From Candidatus Woesearchaeota archaeon (GTDB lineage: Archaea; Nanobdellota; Nanobdellia; Woesearchaeales; JAGVYO01): a DNA stretch of 13,986 nt. Positions within the stretch are counted from its first letter, which is position 1; every line of letters begins with the position of its first letter. The stretch is from the NCBI GenBank assembly GCA_018303225.1, contig JAGVYO010000005.1, forward strand, positions 1 through 13,986, read 5' to 3'. Under the pieces are notes generated by a model. It was given only the letters and a program-made list of their open reading frames with translations, made no database searches and was not told where the DNA came from. Shown piece after piece: positions 11,755-13,986 of this stretch. The position numbers and the translations under genes were made by a program.

Positions 11755-13098
11755 CTAGAATTTCAGTTTGCCGCCGAACTTCTTCATCAGCTTGTTCATG
11801 TCCCCGCCCGATCCCTTCAGCATCTTCACCATCTTCTTGCTTTGCCGGTACTGTTTTAGCAGTTCGCGCACTTCCTTCACATCGGTTCCCGAGCCCTTGG
11901 CGATGCGCTCGATGCGCTGCGACGAGATCTGCTCCGGATCCTCCAATTCCTCCTTGGTGCAGCTGTCCATGACATGGCGCCATTTCTCCAGCTTGCCTTC
12001 CTGCACGTCCAGCGCTTCTTTCGGCAGCTTTAGCTGCCCGAAGCCGGGAATCATCTCAGCGATCTTGTTCAGCGGCCCCATCTTCTTCATGGCCTGCATC
12101 TGCTCATACAGATCAATCAGGTTGAATTCGCCTTTCAGAAATTTCTTTCCCAAATCCTGCGCTTCCTCTTCGGTAATGGCCTCTTTGGCTTTCTCCAGGA
12201 GCGCCTCCAGATCGCCCATGCCCAATAATCTGGAAACGAAGCCTTTCGGATTGAACGTTTCGAGATCGTCTGCTTTTTCCCCGACCCCGATGAATTTGAT
12301 CGGCGCCTTCGTTACCGCGCATGCGCTCAATGCGCCTCCTGCCTTGGCCGTGCCGTCCATTTTGGTTGCAATGACGCCGGTGATGCCGCACGACTGATGG
12401 AACTGCTCGGCCTGCTTTTGGGCGGCCTGGCCGATATCGGCGGAGATGACCAGCAGGTTCTCCTGCGCGTTTACCTCTTTGTTGACGCGTTCAATCTCTT
12501 CAATCAGGTCTTTGGACAACGCATCCCGGCCTGCAGTATCTACGATCACCACATCAAACTTCTTGATTTCATTCTCAAACTTTTTCCATATCTTGATGGG
12601 GTCCTTTTCCCCTTTATCCAGGAATACCGGCACGTGCACGCGCTCACCGGTTTGCAGGATCTGCTCCATGGCCGCGGGCCGGTGCACATCCAATCCGACC
12701 AATGCCACCTTGTGGCCACGCTTGGTGAAGAACTTCGCCAGCTTTCCGGCCGTGGTTGTTTTTCCCGAACCGAACAATCCGACCAATAGGATCTTGAACG
12801 GCTTTTCTTTGATCTCTATCTTATAGCCTTCTCCGCCCAGGAATGCCACCAATTCTTCATAGACGATGTTGATCAACTGCTCCTTCTTGGTCAGCGCAGA
12901 AGCGGTCTTCTCTTTCAGGGCACGCTCCTTGATCTTTTTGGTCAGGTCGAAAACCAGCTGCACATTGACGTCTGCCTGCAATAAGGCGCGCTGGATGTCT
13001 TTCACCAGTTCGTTGATGAGCTTCTCATCTACAAAAATCGATTTTGCGATCTTCTGCAGCGTGTTCTTCAATGCGCTGCCTAATTTTTCCAGTACCAT
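11755..13098 (-). CDS. srp54: Signal recognition particle protein SRP54
   Basis: A 447-aa SRP GTPase that binds signal sequences and SRP RNA and delivers ribosomes to the FtsY receptor at the membrane. The N domain is a helical bundle (residues 1 to about 95). The G domain has GLFGSGKTTT (107-116, P-loop), DVHRPAA (137-143), DTAGR (187-191), TKMDG (245-249) and GVGEKADDLETF. The M domain (about 300-447) contains the QMQAMKKMGPLNKIAEMIPG helix and the RNA-binding SGTDVKEVRELLKQYRQSKK region. Length and order are complete. The family usually has DTxRxAA where this protein has DVHRPAA, a substitution noted in the findings. The TATA box is centred about 27 nt before the ATG at 13098, so the transcript is probably leaderless. 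Confidence 0.97.
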   Translation of the reverse strand: MVLEKLGSALKNTLQKIAKSIFVDEKLINELVKDIQRALLQADVNVQLVFDLTKKIKERALKEKTASALTKKEQLINIVYEELVAFLGGEGYKIEIKEKPFKILLVGLFGSGKTTTAGKLAKFFTKRGHKVALVGLDVHRPAAMEQILQTGERVHVPVFLDKGEKDPIKIWKKFENEIKKFDVVIVDTAGRDALSKDLIEEIERVNKEVNAQENLLVISADIGQAAQKQAEQFHQSCGITGVIATKMDGTAKAGGALSACAVTKAPIKFIGVGEKADDLETFNPKGFVSRLLGMGDLEALLEKAKEAITEEEAQDLGKKFLKGEFNLIDLYEQMQAMKKMGPLNKIAEMIPGFGQLKLPKEALDVQEGKLEKWRHVMDSCTKEELEDPEQISSQRIERIAKGSGTDVKEVRELLKQYRQSKKMVKMLKGSGGDMNKLMKKFGGKLKF

Positions 13099-13120
13099 AC
13101 AAATTCGGTATTTTCTGTGA

Positions 13121-13128
13121 TTTATAAA
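13121..13128 (-). promoter_or_regulatory. TATA box for srp54
   Basis: TTTATAAA on the minus strand, centred about 26.5 nt before the ATG at 13098. The 279-nt gap to the divergent hydrolase gene holds palindrome copy 4 and no gene that I can see. Confidence 0.65.
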
Positions 13129-13228
13129 GGATTCCCTTCAAAAAACGGCCATTTAACACAATTTTGTTGTTCGTTTAAAGGTGTTCTTTTCGCATTCACC
13201 CAACATTTTTTTAACGCAAGGGAAGGTG

Positions 13229-13253
13229 CAAAAATTTCGGCACGAAATTTTTG
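13229..13253. repeat. Dispersed palindrome element, copy 4
   Basis: The arms CAAAAATTTCG (13229-13239) and CGAAATTTTTG (13243-13253) flank the loop GCA, a perfect 11-bp stem. The CTCGC flank follows at 13265-13269, then A/T-rich sequence as in the other copies. It lies between divergent genes, so it cannot serve as a terminator for either. Confidence 0.85.
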
Positions 13254-13348
13254 TAATGGACCCCCTCGCCATAAAAACTATTTTTAAAATGCGCTAAGTT
13301 ATTTTTCCAATGTTTCATTCTTTTTTGAATTAGCTCTCCCATAACCTT

Positions 13349-13356
13349 TTTATAAA
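13349..13356 (+). promoter_or_regulatory. TATA box for the metallo-hydrolase gene
   Basis: TTTATAAA centred about 25.5 nt before the ATG at 13378; a leaderless transcript is predicted. Confidence 0.6.
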
Positions 13357-13377
13357 ATAACAGTATTTTGTCCCGAT

Positions 13378-13986
13378 ATGGAACTCACCTGGCTCGGGCA
13401 CGCAAGCTTCAAGATAAACGTCACCGGGAAAATCATCTACATCGATCCGTATGCCGGTGACTACGGTGAAAAAGCTGACCTCATCCTGATTTCGCACGAC
13501 CATTTCGACCATTTTGCGCAGGAGAAAATCAAGATGATCCGCAACGACCAGACGAAAATCCTCGCTTCGAGAAGCGTCGCCTCGCAGCTGGACGGGGCCA
13601 AGGCCATGGCTCCGGGAGAGGCAGAAAAAGACGGTTGGATCACGGTCCGGGCAGTAGCCGCCTACAACACCAACAAGAAGTTCCATCCCAAGGATGCGGG
13701 AATCGGATTCATGATCGAGGCCGAAAATAAAAAACTTTATTTTGCAGGCGACACCGATGTGATTCCGGAGATGGATGCAATGCAGGTCGACATTGCCTTA
13801 TTGCCTGTTTCGGGGACGTATGTCATGACCGCCCGCGAGGCCGCAGAAGCGGTAAAGAAAGTGAAGGCAAAAATAGCCGTCCCGATGCACTACAACAAGA
13901 TTGTCGGAACCGAAGACGATGCACAGGAGTTCAAAGAGCTGGTAGAGCATCAGACAAAAGCGCAGGTAATCATTCTGAAAGAAGGT
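13378..13986 (+). CDS. Metallo-beta-lactamase-fold hydrolase, UPF0173 type (partial at 3' edge)
   Basis: The first 203 residues are visible and the frame runs off the window. The start MELTWLGHASFKI matches the family's N-terminal strand. HDHFDH (residues 40-45) gives the HxHxDH metal-binding motif with His40, His42, Asp44 and His45. FAGDTD carries the bridging aspartate, and PMHYN supplies the late histidine. This set is typical of the UPF0173 / YtkL-like L-ascorbate-lactonase-like group, small two-metal hydrolases with unsettled substrates. Family members are about 210-230 aa, so only a short C-terminal piece is missing. The ATG lies about 26 nt after a TATA box. The gene is divergent from srp54. 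Confidence 0.88.
   Translation, partial: MELTWLGHASFKINVTGKIIYIDPYAGDYGEKADLILISHDHFDHFAQEKIKMIRNDQTKILASRSVASQLDGAKAMAPGEAEKDGWITVRAVAAYNTNKKFHPKDAGIGFMIEAENKKLYFAGDTDVIPEMDAMQVDIALLPVSGTYVMTAREAAEAVKKVKAKIAVPMHYNKIVGTEDDAQEFKELVEHQTKAQVIILKEG

Noticed and set aside
3403..13253. Palindrome copies as ordinary transcription terminators
   Set aside because: Copy 4 lies between divergent genes, and copies 1, 2 and 4 are not followed directly by a T-run. Only copy 3 is close to one. They are treated as a repeat family instead.
1..13986. CRISPR array, tRNA or rRNA genes, prophage or insertion sequence
   Set aside because: No regularly spaced repeats, cloverleaf signals, rRNA core sequences, integrase or transposase were seen on either strand.

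Overview
The window looks like about 14 kb of chromosome from an archaeon, probably a small-genome (DPANN-like) lineage. Evidence for Archaea: an archaeal-type SRP54, an EndoQ-type PHP nuclease, an archaeal Ogg2-type 8-oxoguanine glycosylase, and TATA-box promoters. At nearly every operon head the TATA centre lies about 25-30 nt upstream of the ATG, which implies leaderless mRNAs. The finer placement is inference. No CRISPR array, tRNA, rRNA or insertion sequence was seen.

Layout. 1-144: tail of a charged protein. 241-993: a DEDDy exonuclease of the YprB/RNase_H_2 type, convergent with and slightly overlapping a minus-strand operon (2809 back to 980). That operon encodes rubredoxin, Ogg2 glycosylase, a Nudix hydrolase and endonuclease III, with its last three genes joined by overlaps or very short gaps. 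It reads as an oxidative-damage unit: electron transfer, removal of 8-oxoguanine, possible nucleotide-pool cleaning, and repair of oxidised pyrimidines. 2915-3196: divergent from this operon, a promoter drives what appears to be an unidentified structured RNA of about 250 nt. It has a 9-bp closing stem, a GAAA hairpin, a 7-bp hairpin, a possible H-type pseudoknot and an 18-bp tandem repeat, and ends in a T-tract. A tiny, very basic protein follows at 3210-3383.

3566-5212: a plus-strand operon of a YdjM-like membrane protein, a CxxCxxCC (YkgJ-type) protein and a DUF1385 membrane protein. 5309-5806: a small two-TM protein convergent with a two-repeat basic protein that has the best Shine-Dalgarno in the window. 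5934-7217: EndoQ, with a C-terminal PCNA-binding-like motif. 7328-8150: an orphan gene coupled to a lipoprotein with a cupredoxin-like domain that has lost its copper ligands. 8411-9064: an unrecognised 217-aa protein. 9068-9453: two coupled tiny membrane proteins, divergent from a 654-aa secreted coiled-coil protein (9547-11511). 11755-13098: SRP54. 13378 to the edge: a UPF0173-type metallo-beta-lactamase-fold hydrolase.

Four copies of a near-perfect palindrome (arms CAAAAATTTCG/CGAAATTTTTG, 3-nt loop) sit in four different intergenic regions, with paired changes in one copy and a wobble pair in another. This is a dispersed element family. The two most notable signals are the structured RNA and this palindrome family. 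The strongest functional story is the rubredoxin-Ogg-Nudix-Nth operon, joined by EndoQ as a second, separately transcribed DNA-repair nuclease.
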